Shown here one piece after another: positions 5,794 to 12,761 of a stretch of 16,750 nt of DNA; the first letter of the stretch is position 1; every line of letters begins with the position of its first letter. Below the pieces are notes generated by a model. That model made no database searches. It was not told the origin of the DNA and saw nothing but the letters and a program-made list of their open reading frames with translations. Source of the DNA: a bacterium (GTDB taxonomy: Bacteria; UBP18; UBA7526). The stretch lies in assembly GCA_030619985.1 (NCBI GenBank), contig JAUXAI010000025.1, positions 1 to 16,750 on the forward strand. The letters are read 5' to 3'. Both the position numbers and the translations under genes were made by a program.

Positions 5794-6447
5794 TCAATCA
5801 ATTCTTTTCCAGGATACTCCTTTGGGAATATTAGAAAAGATGTTGGTATAACAGCGATTCCCGCCTTCATCAGTATAAACATAGAGGGCATTACTTTGAG
5901 CCTTATAGTATTGATAATACTTTATTACCTTCCAGACAAATCGTTGTGTTTCAGGATAGGGTGGCATCCTTCCATACTGCTTAACCTTATTGGGGCCAGC
6001 ATTGTAGGCTGCCAAAGCCAAAGACAAATTGTTGTTAAACTTATTGAGCATTTTGCGTAGATACTTTACTCCCCCTTCAATGTTATGATGGGGGTCCCAG
6101 ACATCTTTTACCTTCAGATCCCGAGCCGTCTGGGGCATGAGCTGCATCAGGCCCTGTGCTCCTTTCCGTGATAGGGCCTCTACCTCAAAGTCACTCTCCA
6201 CCTTAATAACCGCCTTAACCAGTAAGGGGTCAAGGTTATGTTTTTCAGCTAATCTTTTTATAAATAGGTCAAAGCCATCCTCCCTAGTCTCAATCGCCAA
6301 TCCCTCTTCTTGGTAGATAGCATAGATCTGTCCCTTCTCATCTGTATAGACATAGACTCCTGCCCAAGCATTACCAATGGTAATCAGTAACCAGTAACCA
6401 GTAACCAGTACTACTAAAAAAGATGTAACTAAACCTTTTCTTACCAT
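5794..6447 (-). CDS. Secreted lytic transglycosylase (SLT domain) flanked by DUF4124-like segments
   Basis: It cleaves peptidoglycan glycan strands with formation of anhydromuramic acid, in the periplasm. Of 217 residues, 1-29 form a signal peptide ending AWA. A DUF4124-like segment (YVYTDEKGQIY, 32-42) follows, then the SLT domain: catalytic E84 in KVESDF, GLMQLMP (99-105) and AAYNAGP (146-152). The C-terminus repeats the DUF4124-like pattern more completely (YVYTDEGGNRCYTN, 189-202). The hydrophobic core of the signal (LVTGYWLLIT) is encoded by a 7-bp tandem repeat. The ribosome site is weak. The stop codon lies 11 bases before the start of the kinase gene, so the two probably form one operon. 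It could serve cell-wall turnover or the assembly of an envelope-spanning machine. Confidence 0.92.
   Translation of the reverse strand: MVRKGLVTSFLVVLVTGYWLLITIGNAWAGVYVYTDEKGQIYAIYQEEGLAIETREDGFDLFIKRLAEKHNLDPLLVKAVIKVESDFEVEALSRKGAQGLMQLMPQTARDLKVKDVWDPHHNIEGGVKYLRKMLNKFNNNLSLALAAYNAGPNKVKQYGRMPPYPETQRFVWKVIKYYQYYKAQSNALYVYTDEGGNRCYTNIFSNIPKGVSWKRID
6382..6409 (-). repeat. 7-bp tandem repeat encoding a signal-peptide core
   Basis: Four plus-strand heptamers: AATCAGT, then AACCAGT three times. Coding strand units ACTGGTT give TGYWLL, a hydrophobic run. The same heptamer family recurs in an operon gap at 8363-8397. Confidence 0.85.
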
Positions 6448-6462
6448 GTTTTTATCCGTGCC

Positions 6463-6517
6463 AATGCTTAATTATTAAACGGCGCACTTCGTTCTCCGCC
6501 GTTGATGATTAAGTATT
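6463..6517 (-). repeat. Long imperfect hairpin between comM and the lytic transglycosylase gene
   Basis: An outer stem of 10 positions (6463-6472 with 6508-6517, one mismatch on the transcribed strand) and an inner 7-bp stem AACGGCG/CGCCGTT (6478-6484 with 6497-6503), separated by a small internal loop. The rest of the 188-base gap (6448-6635) holds degenerate short repeats such as TCTGCGTCAATCAGCGTC. No T-tract follows, so a simple terminator is unlikely. Confidence 0.5.
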
Positions 6518-6635
6518 AATCAATTTGATACTCTCCCTAATGCCAGCGAAGCGCATCCTGTAATTCGTTACTAAAATCTGCGTCAATCAGCGTCTTTTAA
6601 GCCCAAGCAGTCTGCAGTAAAAAGAAATCTGCGTC

Positions 6636-8177
6636 TTACATCCAGAGAGTTCGATCCAGACTGCGATAGCCGATGGCCTCTGAGACATGGGCCGGTTCGA
6701 TATCTTCCTTTTCTTCTAAATCAGCGATAGTTCGGGAGACTTTCAGTATCCTATCGTAGGCCCGGGCAGATAGACCTAACTGGGTAATGGCCAACTTAAT
6801 GAGATCTTGAGACTCTTCACCAATCTTACAGAACTCCTTTATCTCTTTGGCCTCCATATGGGCATTGCAGAAGATTCCCTTCCGGCCTTTGAACCTCTTC
6901 TGTTGAATGATCCTTGCCTTATTCACCCTCTTTCTAATCACCTCTGACCTCTCCCCCGTCTCCTGAGAGGCAAGCTCCTTATACTTCACCCTGGGAACCT
7001 CCAAATGAATATCGATCCTGTCAAGCAAAGGTCCGGATATCCGCGATCTATATTTCTGAATCTTGGGAGGGGTGCAGGTGCACTCGTTTACTGGATCACC
7101 GAAGAAGCCACAGGGACAGGGGTTCATGGCGCAGGCGAGCATGAACTTTGCCGGGTAGGATAGAGAAGTAACCGCCCGTGATATGGTAACTACCCCATCC
7201 TCAAGGGGCTGGCGCAGGACCTCCAAGACATTCCTCTTAAACTCTGGTAGTTCATCTAAGAATAAAACCCCATGATGGGAGAGGCTCACCTCGCCTGGAC
7301 GGGGGATCCTCCCTCCCCCTATTAGAGAAATATCCGATGCCGTATGGTGGGGGCTTCTAAAGGGACGGGTAGCGATGAGCGCTGTCTGGGGAGACATAAG
7401 GCCAGCGATGGAATGAATCTTTGTCGTCTCCAGGGCTTCTTCCAGAGTCATATTGGGAAGAATGGTAGGAAGTCTCCGGGCAAGCATGGTCTTCCCTGAG
7501 CCGGGAGGACCGATCATGATTACGTTGTGCCCTCCGGCAGCTGCTATCTCTAAGGCCCTTTTGGCGTGCTCCTGTCCCTTGACATCTGTAAAATCCACCT
7601 TATATTCTCTCCCTCTCTCAAAGACTCCTTCTAAATCTAGGGAGAAGGGTTCGATCTCTGTCTTTCCCGCTAAGAAATCCACTGTCTGGGAAAGATTTTC
7701 TACAGGATAGACATTTAGACCCTTCACTACCGCTGCCTCTGCCCTATTATCCAGAGGAAGAATAATGCCCTCTCTCCCTTCTTTCTGACCGGCCAGGGCA
7801 ATGGGCAGGGCACCGGGAATGGAGCGTACCCCTCCATCCAGAGATAATTCTCCTAAGACGACGTATTTTTTGAAATTTGCCTTTTCAATCTGCCCAGTGG
7901 CCGCCAAGATTCCCAAAGCAATGGGTAAATCGAATAAAGAGCCCTCTTTCTTAACATCCGCTGGAGCGAGGTTGACGGTAATTCTCTTTGTCGGAAATTT
8001 AAAGTCTGAGTTCTTTATTGCTGCCTTCACCCTATCTTTTGACTCCTTCACCGCCACATCGGGCAGACCCACGGTATTAAATGAGGGGAGACCTTTGGCA
8101 ATATCCACCTCTACCTCAACGGAATAGGCATCTATACCCAATACTGCGCTACTATAGACCTTGGCTAAACCCATCAT
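6636..8177 (-). CDS. comM: ComM/YifB family AAA+ ATPase (Mg-chelatase-like)
   Basis: ComM is a ring-forming helicase that promotes branch migration of transforming DNA; YifB is the general family name. The 513 residues show the N-terminal LonC-like domain (about 1-170, with GLPSFNTVGLPD and GELSLDGGV), the AAA+ module with Walker A GPPGSGKT (223-230) and Walker B VLFLDEL (304-310), a cysteine cluster CPCGFFG...CTC (354-368), the LLDRIDIH segment (384-391) and the C-terminal helical domain. Length and motifs are complete. Start: the first of two adjacent ATGs, with Shine-Dalgarno GGGAGG upstream; the second ATG is equally possible. It is separated from yraN by 216 bases of short tandem repeats, unlike the tight spacing upstream. 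Confidence 0.95.
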   Translation of the reverse strand: MMGLAKVYSSAVLGIDAYSVEVEVDIAKGLPSFNTVGLPDVAVKESKDRVKAAIKNSDFKFPTKRITVNLAPADVKKEGSLFDLPIALGILAATGQIEKANFKKYVVLGELSLDGGVRSIPGALPIALAGQKEGREGIILPLDNRAEAAVVKGLNVYPVENLSQTVDFLAGKTEIEPFSLDLEGVFERGREYKVDFTDVKGQEHAKRALEIAAAGGHNVIMIGPPGSGKTMLARRLPTILPNMTLEEALETTKIHSIAGLMSPQTALIATRPFRSPHHTASDISLIGGGRIPRPGEVSLSHHGVLFLDELPEFKRNVLEVLRQPLEDGVVTISRAVTSLSYPAKFMLACAMNPCPCGFFGDPVNECTCTPPKIQKYRSRISGPLLDRIDIHLEVPRVKYKELASQETGERSEVIRKRVNKARIIQQKRFKGRKGIFCNAHMEAKEIKEFCKIGEESQDLIKLAITQLGLSARAYDRILKVSRTIADLEEKEDIEPAHVSEAIGYRSLDRTLWM

Positions 8178-8200
8178 CTATCCTCCCTTCGGTCGGGGTT

Positions 8201-8353
8201 AGTTAACAAGTTGATTAGTTGACAAGTTAATAAGGTAATTAGTTAGATTAGGATATTAGGTGGATTTTAATCCAACCAGTCCAACTAATCCACTTATTTC
8301 ACTATCTTGTATCCTTGTTAACTTGTATCCTTGTTAACTTGTATACTTGTTAA
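8201..8353. repeat. Inverted pair of 8-bp tandem arrays (6 + 6 units)
   Basis: Left arm 8201-8248 is six octamers (AGTTAACA, AGTTGATT, AGTTGACA, AGTTAATA, AGGTAATT, AGTTAGAT). Right arm 8306-8353 is six octamers on the other strand, alternating CTTGTATC or CTTGTATA with CTTGTTAA. The 57 bases between hold a small hairpin (GGATT/AATCC). It occupies most of the yraN-comM gap and matches the smaller pair at 5186-5264. Confidence 0.85.
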
Positions 8354-8362
8354 CTTCTGTCT

Positions 8363-8397
8363 ACTGGTCACTGGTTACTGGTTACTGTTCACTGTTC
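8363..8397. repeat. 7-bp tandem repeat abutting the yraN stop codon
   Basis: Five plus-strand heptamers: ACTGGTC, ACTGGTT, ACTGGTT, ACTGTTC, ACTGTTC. The array ends on the base before the yraN stop codon (8398-8400). Same unit family as the signal-peptide repeat at 6382-6409, in the opposite strand sense. Confidence 0.85.
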
Positions 8398-8781
8398 TCA
8401 ATAAAGGTATCTATCATCTGATTGAAAGGCATCCTTGATGAGTTCTATCTCTGGCTCATTGCCTAATGAGAAGACGACCGCCACGCAGTCAAACCGGCAG
8501 TCGGCATCCTTCAGGCCCTTTGCCTTGAGATAGGAAAGAGCAACCCTTATTATCTGCTCCTGCTTTTTCTTATTTAGCATCTCCTGGGGAAGGATATAAC
8601 TGGTATAGGATAAAGACTTAACTTCAACAAAGACCAACTTCTCCTTATCCTGGGCAATGATGTCTATCTCACCCAAAGGGGTCTTGTAATTTCTCTCTAA
8701 GATACGGTATCCTTTCTTCCTTAAGAACTCGAAGGCTGCCTCTTCCCCTGACTCACCAAGTATTTGTCTCTCTCTGGTCAT
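8398..8781 (-). CDS. yraN: YraN family (UPF0102) nuclease-fold protein
   Basis: A 127-residue protein of the UPF0102 family, predicted to have a restriction-endonuclease-like fold. The family signature is intact: GESGEEAAFEFLRKKGY (9-25), then LGEIDIIAQD (36-45) and VFVEVKS (50-56), giving the PD-(D/E)xK-like residues E38, D40, E53 and K55. The biochemical role of the family is not settled. It overlaps rnhB by 4 bases (ATGA), indicating translational coupling, and rnhB-yraN-comM-dprA is a conserved neighbourhood in many bacteria. The length is normal. Confidence 0.93.
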   Translation of the reverse strand: MTRERQILGESGEEAAFEFLRKKGYRILERNYKTPLGEIDIIAQDKEKLVFVEVKSLSYTSYILPQEMLNKKKQEQIIRVALSYLKAKGLKDADCRFDCVAVVFSLGNEPEIELIKDAFQSDDRYLY

Positions 8782-9374
8782 ACCCTCACTCCAGAAAAAG
8801 TCCTTCTGTGAATCCGAGTAGGACCATGCCTCTTCAGGGCTCTTAGGTGTCTTTTAGTTCCATAGCCTTTGTGATGGTGAAAGCCATACTCTGGATGCCT
8901 CTTGTGGTATCTCACCATCAATCTATCCCTGGTAACTTTAGCGATGATTGAAGCAGCAGCGATGGAGGCGCTCTTCTCATCCCCTCTTACTATTGCCTTC
9001 TGAGGAATCTTTACTCCTGGAATCTCAAATCCGTCCACCAGTAATAGATCTGGCTCGATCTTGAGATGGGAGATGGCCCTTTTCATGGCAAGATGGGTTG
9101 CTCTTAAGATATTTATTCCATCTACCTTTCTCTCTCCCACCCGGCCCGATCCCATAGCCAGGACCTTCTCTTTAATTATGGAATAGAGTTCCTCCCTCTT
9201 CTTAGAACTCAGTCTCTTTGAGCTGTTCAGACCCCTTATCCTGCATTTTGGAGGGAGGATGAGGGCGCAGGCCACCACCGGTCCAGCCAATGGCCCCCTT
9301 CCTACTTCATCCACCCCAGCGATTAGTCGATAGCCCTTCTTCCTCATCCTTCTCTCATATCTTCTCATATCCAT
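8778..9374 (-). CDS. rnhB: Ribonuclease HII
   Basis: It cuts RNA in RNA-DNA hybrids and at single misincorporated ribonucleotides in the cytoplasm. The 198 residues carry the catalytic acids: D22 and E23 in AGVDEVGRGPLAGPV, D114 in LLVDGF and D150 in KVTRDRLM. The loop usually written DSKKL is here SSKRL, so the acidic residue that normally opens it is replaced by Ser. Start: ATG at 9374 with GAGG about 10 bases upstream. It overlaps yraN by ATGA. It follows lepB after a 135-base gap that holds a long hairpin. Confidence 0.95.
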   Translation of the reverse strand: MDMRRYERRMRKKGYRLIAGVDEVGRGPLAGPVVACALILPPKCRIRGLNSSKRLSSKKREELYSIIKEKVLAMGSGRVGERKVDGINILRATHLAMKRAISHLKIEPDLLLVDGFEIPGVKIPQKAIVRGDEKSASIAAASIIAKVTRDRLMVRYHKRHPEYGFHHHKGYGTKRHLRALKRHGPTRIHRRTFSGVRV

Positions 9375-9404
9375 TACAAATAGGCCTCACTTTGTTCGGC
9401 ATAG

Positions 9405-9473
9405 GCAGATGCATACAGATTGTTGCGGATGTAAACGGACCCTCTTTGCAGCAATCTATCCGTTTGCATCTGC
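9405..9473. repeat. Long stem-loop with alternative pairings between lepB and rnhB
   Basis: GCAGATGCA (9405-9413) pairs with TGCATCTGC (9465-9473), and AGATTGTTGC (9417-9426) pairs with GCAGCAATCT (9448-9457, one G-T). A second scheme pairs GATGTAAACGGA (9428-9439) with TCCGTTTGCATC (9459-9470, one mismatch), and the two schemes compete for 9465-9470. A further ATCCGTTTGAATCCGT follows. The rest of the 135-base gap is unremarkable. Confidence 0.6.
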
Positions 9474-9509
9474 TGTCATCCGTTTGAATCCGTAATTACT
9501 CTTTGAATT

Positions 9510-10145
9510 TTATCTAATTATCCCCATCCTATTAGGCGGCCAGTAGACGAAGAGCGCCTTTCCCTTGATATGCCTTCTCTCCAGAAAGCCCCAGACCCGG
9601 GAATCGCTCGAGTGCTCCCGATTATCCCCCATCATAAAGTAGGAATCAGAAGGAACCGTTAGCGGTCCATAATGATTAAAGGAGAGGTCCTCTACCGTAT
9701 GGAAGGCATAGGGCTCGTTCAAGGGTCTATCGTCAATATAGACCTTTCCTTCCCGAATCTCGAGCACCTCTCCCGGAAGTCCGATGACCCTTTTAATATA
9801 ATCCCTGTGAGGATCGGGGTTTATTCTCTTGAAGGTCAGAATACGAATGGCGGGAGCAATCAGCCTGATAGAGAGCTTGCGATAGGGATCCCCGGGATAG
9901 CGAAAGACGATGACATCCCCCCTCTTGGGATGGCGCCGGAAGACCTTCTTATCCGTAAAGGGAAGGGAGAGCCCATAACTGAACTTACAAGCAAATAGCC
10001 TGTCCCTTATCTTCAGGGTAGGCTCCATGCTGGAAGAAGGAATATGAAAACTCTGGATAACAAAAGTTACAATAATGAGATAGAGAAAAAAGGCAGTAAA
10101 GATTACCTCTATCCATTCTCTTAAGACAGATTTTTTTCTTCTCAT
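9510..10145 (-). CDS. lepB: Signal peptidase I
   Basis: It cleaves signal peptides of exported proteins at the outer face of the inner membrane. The 211 residues have one N-terminal membrane helix (about 12-31), the catalytic serine S39 in PSSSMEPTL, the general-base lysine K118 in YIKRVIGLPGE, and the box GDNREHSSDSR (173-183). Between FRYPGDP (81-87) and DYIKRV (115-120) there is an extra stretch of about 25 residues (LSIRLIAPAIRILTF and more) where most signal peptidases have only a few; it is hydrophobic and basic and could add membrane contact. It starts 3 bases after rplS with no clear Shine-Dalgarno, so translation is probably coupled to rplS. Confidence 0.95.
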   Translation of the reverse strand: MRRKKSVLREWIEVIFTAFFLYLIIVTFVIQSFHIPSSSMEPTLKIRDRLFACKFSYGLSLPFTDKKVFRRHPKRGDVIVFRYPGDPYRKLSIRLIAPAIRILTFKRINPDPHRDYIKRVIGLPGEVLEIREGKVYIDDRPLNEPYAFHTVEDLSFNHYGPLTVPSDSYFMMGDNREHSSDSRVWGFLERRHIKGKALFVYWPPNRMGIIR

Positions 10146-10148
10146 TTT

Positions 10149-10412
10149 TTATTTTTTACGCAGGTAATAGAGCCGGGCTCTTCTCCCCTTGCCCTCTTTT
10201 TTAACTTCGATCCTATCTATTCTCGGAGAATTGAGGGGGAAAGTTCTTTCCACCCCTACCCCATAGGAAACCTTCCTCACAGTGAAAGAGCCCTGGCGAC
10301 CTTTCTTCTTCCTGATCACTACTCCCTCAAAGGCAGAGATTCTTTCTTTATCTTTCTCCTTAATCTTAACATATACCCTGATCTTATCCCCAGGCCTGAA
10401 ATCTTTCTCCAT
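10149..10412 (-). CDS. rplS: Ribosomal protein bL19, short form
   Basis: bL19 sits at the interface of the two ribosomal subunits. The core is clear: [56 protein letters not shown] and [11 protein letters not shown] (read in three separate stretches over the 87 residues). Both ends are short compared with the usual 110-120 residues: the N-terminal helix before FRPGD and the tail after LYYLR are missing. The start is taken as the ATG at 10412, which has AGGAG 7 bases upstream; a GTG two codons earlier overlaps the trmD stop but leaves only one base to that ribosome site. It is tightly packed between trmD and lepB. Confidence 0.93.
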   Translation of the reverse strand: MEKDFRPGDKIRVYVKIKEKDKERISAFEGVVIRKKKGRQGSFTVRKVSYGVGVERTFPLNSPRIDRIEVKKEGKGRRARLYYLRKK

Positions 10413-10414
10413 AA

Positions 10415-11230
10415 TCACTCTCCTTCCGGGTCAGAGACCCCTCTGGGTCGGAGACCTTTAATCTCTCTTAGCAATCTCTTATCCTCATTAGATAATTTGA
10501 TTTCTTTCAATAGGTCTGGCCTCCTCTTTAGGGTCCTTCTCAGGGCCTCCTTCCTCCTCCATTGGGCAACTTTTTTATGATCCCCGCTTAAAAGCACCTT
10601 GGGAACTCTCATTCCTTGGTACTCTTCTGGCCTGGTATAGTGGGGATAGTCCAGGAGACCAGAATAGAAGGAGTCCCAGATTATAGACTCTTCCTTCCCC
10701 AAGACCCCGGGAATGAGACGCACCAGAGCATCGATGACTACTAATGAGGCCAATTCTCCGCCAGTGAGGACATAGTCGCCGATGGATATTTCATCCGTTA
10801 CTACTCTTTTTATTCTCTCATCTATTCCCTCATAATGGCCGCAGATGAAGACCAAATGTTTCTCTCTTGCTAATCCCTTTGCCATCCCCTGATCAAACCT
10901 TTTCCCCTGTGGAGTCAATAATATTATACGCTGCAGGTCACAAGCCACAGGCTTCAGGCCTTTATCTTTACTTGGAGCTTGAAGCTTGGAGCTTGGAGCT
11001 TGTTTTATGAGCGATTCCACGGCCTCAAATATGGGCTCTGGCTTCAAAATCATTCCCGCTCCCCCACCATAGGGCGCATCGTCTGCTGTCCTATGCTTAT
11101 CGTGGGTAAAGGAGCGAATATCTAAAACGTTTATCTTCACTAACCCTTTCTCCTGGGCTCTCTTCAATATGCTCTCTTTCAGAGGCCCTTTTACCATGTT
11201 GGGGAAGAGGGTTAAGATGTCGATTCTCAC
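10415..11230 (-). CDS. trmD: tRNA (guanine-37-N1)-methyltransferase
   Basis: TrmD methylates G37 of tRNAs using S-adenosylmethionine, preventing frameshifts. The 271 residues contain [20 protein letters not shown] (41-60), [12 protein letters not shown] (129-140) and the trefoil-knot cofactor site YVLTGGELA (153-161). Residues about 77-100 ([12 protein letters not shown] and on to ACDLQ) are an insertion of about 20 residues before the strand RIILLTPQG, encoded by two 7-bp tandem arrays (10940-10960 and 10970-11004). The start is GTG at 11230, overlapping the rimM stop (GTGA), with GGAG upstream. The C-terminal residues GVSDPEGE are encoded by a short direct repeat (GGTCTCCGACC-like). Confidence 0.95.
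   Translation of the reverse strand: MRIDILTLFPNMVKGPLKESILKRAQEKGLVKINVLDIRSFTHDKHRTADDAPYGGGAGMILKPEPIFEAVESLIKQAPSSKLQAPSKDKGLKPVACDLQRIILLTPQGKRFDQGMAKGLAREKHLVFICGHYEGIDERIKRVVTDEISIGDYVLTGGELASLVVIDALVRLIPGVLGKEESIIWDSFYSGLLDYPHYTRPEEYQGMRVPKVLLSGDHKKVAQWRRKEALRRTLKRRPDLLKEIKLSNEDKRLLREIKGLRPRGVSDPEGE
10940..11004 (-). repeat. Two adjoining 7-bp tandem arrays inside trmD
   Basis: Array one, 10940-10960: ACAAGCC, ACAGGCT, TCAGGCC. Array two, 10970-11004: ACTTGGA, GCTTGAA, GCTTGGA, GCTTGGA, GCTTGTT. They are separated by 9 bases and together account for the extra residues of TrmD. The reading frame is kept through both. Confidence 0.85.
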
Positions 11231-11754
11231 AGGCTCTCCAATCCCTCCATCATGTGAATAGTCATCTTCTTATTCTCTAAATCAATCCTTTTGATTACTT
11301 CCTTTGTGGCTGGAATCCATAGCTCCTTATCATTCCGCACAACGTAGATGTCGTTGCCTGGATTTTTTATGACATCAATGATCTTTCCCAATCTCTTCCC
11401 CTTATCACTCTCTACCTCCAGGCCGATAAGATCATCGATATAATACTCGTCCATCCTTAGCTTTATTCTCTCTTCTTTGGGAATGGCAATAAGGGAACCT
11501 TTTAGTTCCTTTGCCTGGCTGATACTATCATAACCTTTGATCTTTAAAATGATAAATCCCTTATGATTCCAGGCCCTCTCTACCTCTGTGGTAATGGGTT
11601 CTTTCCCCTCTTGAATCAAATAGACCCTCTTCAGATTTCGGAATCTATCTGGAAAATCGGTTAGGGAAATAACTCTCACCTCGCCCCTGTTCCCCTGAGT
11701 GGCAACCACCCTTCCAATATTTACCAAACTTTCTTTTTGCACCATTTCTATCAT
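11227..11754 (-). CDS. rimM: 16S rRNA processing protein RimM
   Basis: RimM helps maturation of the 30S subunit head and binds ribosomal protein uS19. The 175 residues have the N-terminal RimM domain ([18 protein letters not shown], 11-28; then the [20 protein letters not shown] region) and the C-terminal PRC-barrel-like domain ([13 protein letters not shown], 101-113; GNDIYVV, 133-139; LWIPA, 144-148). Start: ATG at 11754; ATG at 11745 is an alternative. Neither has a good Shine-Dalgarno, because the sequence just upstream (11759-11790) is an 8-bp tandem repeat that appears to have replaced the native leader. The stop overlaps the trmD start by 4 bases. Confidence 0.93.
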   Translation of the reverse strand: MIEMVQKESLVNIGRVVATQGNRGEVRVISLTDFPDRFRNLKRVYLIQEGKEPITTEVERAWNHKGFIILKIKGYDSISQAKELKGSLIAIPKEERIKLRMDEYYIDDLIGLEVESDKGKRLGKIIDVIKNPGNDIYVVRNDKELWIPATKEVIKRIDLENKKMTIHMMEGLESL

Positions 11755-11758
11755 TTAA

Positions 11759-11812
11759 AGTTGATAAGTTAATACGTTAATAAGTTGATACGTATTCTCT
11801 TATTCTCTTATT
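11759..11812. repeat. 8-bp tandem array in the khpA-rimM gap
   Basis: Four octamers AGTTGATA, AGTTAATA, CGTTAATA, AGTTGATA (11759-11790), then CGTATT and two copies of CTCTTATT up to 11812. Same unit family as at 5186 and 8201, but here only one arm is present. It begins 4 bases before the rimM start. Confidence 0.8.
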
Positions 11813-11827
11813 TCTGAGTGGTAACGA

Positions 11828-11865
11828 AGAAACAAGATTCTTGAGCGCCAGCGAAAGGTTCTTAT
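11828..11865. repeat. Dispersed element copy B, khpA-rimM gap
   Basis: It shares AACAAGATTCTTGAGCG and CAGCGAAAGGTTCTTAT with copy A in dprA (only a few differences). With the 8-bp array it fills nearly all of the 131-base gap between khpA and rimM, in an operon that otherwise has overlapping or adjoining genes. Confidence 0.8.
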
Positions 11866-11885
11866 TTTCGTATTTTCTTATTTTT

Positions 11886-12119
11886 TTACTCTACGATCTT
11901 TAGAATGGCTCTCTTGTCCGCTTTGGCTGCTGCGGCATTTAGGAGGATGCGCAGGGCATTTGCTATCTTTCCCCCTTTTCCAATCACCTTTCCCAGTTCC
12001 TCAGGCGCGGTGCGCAGCTCGAAGACAGTTACTCCCCCTTCCTCTTCTATCTCTCTCACCTCTACTTTATCTTTCTCATCAACCAAAGACTTAGCAATAT
12101 ACTCGATCAATTCCTTCAT
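11886..12119 (-). CDS. khpA: KH-domain RNA-binding protein KhpA
   Basis: A 77-residue single KH domain of the KhpA/YlqC family. The RNA-binding GxxG loop is in [15 protein letters not shown] (about 43-57). In other bacteria KhpA pairs with KhpB and affects RNA stability and cell elongation. It starts at ATG 12119, overlapping the rpsP stop (ATGA), with AAGGAG 5 bases upstream inside rpsP. The rpsP-khpA-rimM order is standard. Confidence 0.93.
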   Translation of the reverse strand: MKELIEYIAKSLVDEKDKVEVREIEEEGGVTVFELRTAPEELGKVIGKGGKIANALRILLNAAAAKADKRAILKIVE

Positions 12120-12379
12120 CTTTTCTCCTTAAACTTCGTCAGGATCCCCTCTCTTTGAAAGAGACTCCTCACAGTATCCGAGGGTTTGGCTCCCTTCTTC
12201 AACCACTCCAATGCCTTCTCTTCATTGATATTGACTATTGCCGGCTCTTTCCTGGGGTCATAGTATCCCAGGGCCTCGATGTACTTTCCAACCACCGCCT
12301 TCCGGGAATCGGTGACCACCAATCTATAGAAGGGCTTCTTCTTCGTCCCCATCCTCTTCAATCTAATTACCGTTGCCAT
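12116..12379 (-). CDS. rpsP: Ribosomal protein bS16
   Basis: bS16 is a 30S subunit assembly protein. The 87 residues begin [19 protein letters not shown], followed by [22 protein letters not shown] (in two stretches) and the C-terminal [16 protein letters not shown]; the length is normal. The start is ATG at 12379 within a TAATG overlap with the ylxM stop, with a strong Shine-Dalgarno AGGAGGT 6 bases upstream. Confidence 0.97.
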   Translation of the reverse strand: MATVIRLKRMGTKKKPFYRLVVTDSRKAVVGKYIEALGYYDPRKEPAIVNINEEKALEWLKKGAKPSDTVRSLFQREGILTKFKEKR

Positions 12380-12612
12380 TATCTTACCTCCTGGGTTAAG
12401 TGCAACTTCTTCTCATACTTCTCTAAAGACTCTCTGGCCTTCTTTAGGGTATCATAGACCGCCTGACGAGAGATCCTAAACCTCTGGGCGATCTCACCCA
12501 AAGAAAGGTCTTCACAGAAGTATAATTTGACAAACTTCTTCTGTCTCTCAGTCAATAGCGATCCATAGAAATCGAATAAAAGATTTGTCCTCACCCTTTG
12601 AGAAAGTTCCAT
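12379..12612 (-). CDS. ylxM: YlxM family HTH protein (UPF0122)
   Basis: A 77-residue helix-turn-helix protein resembling sigma-70 region 4: [46 protein letters not shown] (read in two parts). Family members normally lie just before ffh and are thought to affect the signal recognition particle pathway; here ffh is absent and rpsP follows directly by a TAATG overlap. It is shorter than typical YlxM (about 105-110 residues), lacking the C-terminal part. Start: ATG at 12612 with AGGGG 6 bases upstream. A near-consensus promoter at 12644-12672 makes it the first gene of the ribosomal operon. Confidence 0.9.
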   Translation of the reverse strand: MELSQRVRTNLLFDFYGSLLTERQKKFVKLYFCEDLSLGEIAQRFRISRQAVYDTLKKARESLEKYEKKLHLTQEVR

Positions 12613-12643
12613 TTCTTTCCCCTGTCAAGTTAATTCACTTTAC

Positions 12644-12672
12644 AGTATAATCTACTTCTCTCTAAAAGTCAA
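12644..12672 (-). promoter_or_regulatory. Strong sigma70-type promoter of the ylxM-rpsP operon
   Basis: Minus strand TTGACT (12667-12672), a 17-base spacer and TATACT (12644-12649). The expected start of transcription is about 25 bases before the ylxM ATG. It is the best promoter match in the window. Confidence 0.8.
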
Positions 12673-12742
12673 GGAAAATTACGTTTGATTCCTTTTATTT
12701 CCTTATAGCAAATTTCAACATCATATTTCCAAATTCTTATGT

Positions 12743-12761
12743 TTTTTGCTTATAGCAAAAA
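12743..12761. terminator. AT-rich hairpin after the smaller nuclease gene
   Basis: TTTTTGCT and AGCAAAAA (8 bp) flank a 3-base loop. It directly follows the hairpin at 12766-12781 and shares its T-tract. Because it begins and ends with homopolymer runs it could stop transcription in either direction. The rest of the 314-base gap (12613-12926) holds the operon promoter, the repeat at 12795-12827 and no gene. Confidence 0.5.

Noticed and set aside
5261-5797. TTG start giving five extra residues (MRRCG) for the kinase
   Set aside because: The ribosome site GAGGAGGT would be inside the gene, while it is ideally placed for the ATG at 5782.
8201-8397. Possible CRISPR array or tRNA-like structure in the repeat-rich gap
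   Set aside because: Units are 7-8 bp and contiguous, with no spacers, no cas genes nearby and no tRNA arms.
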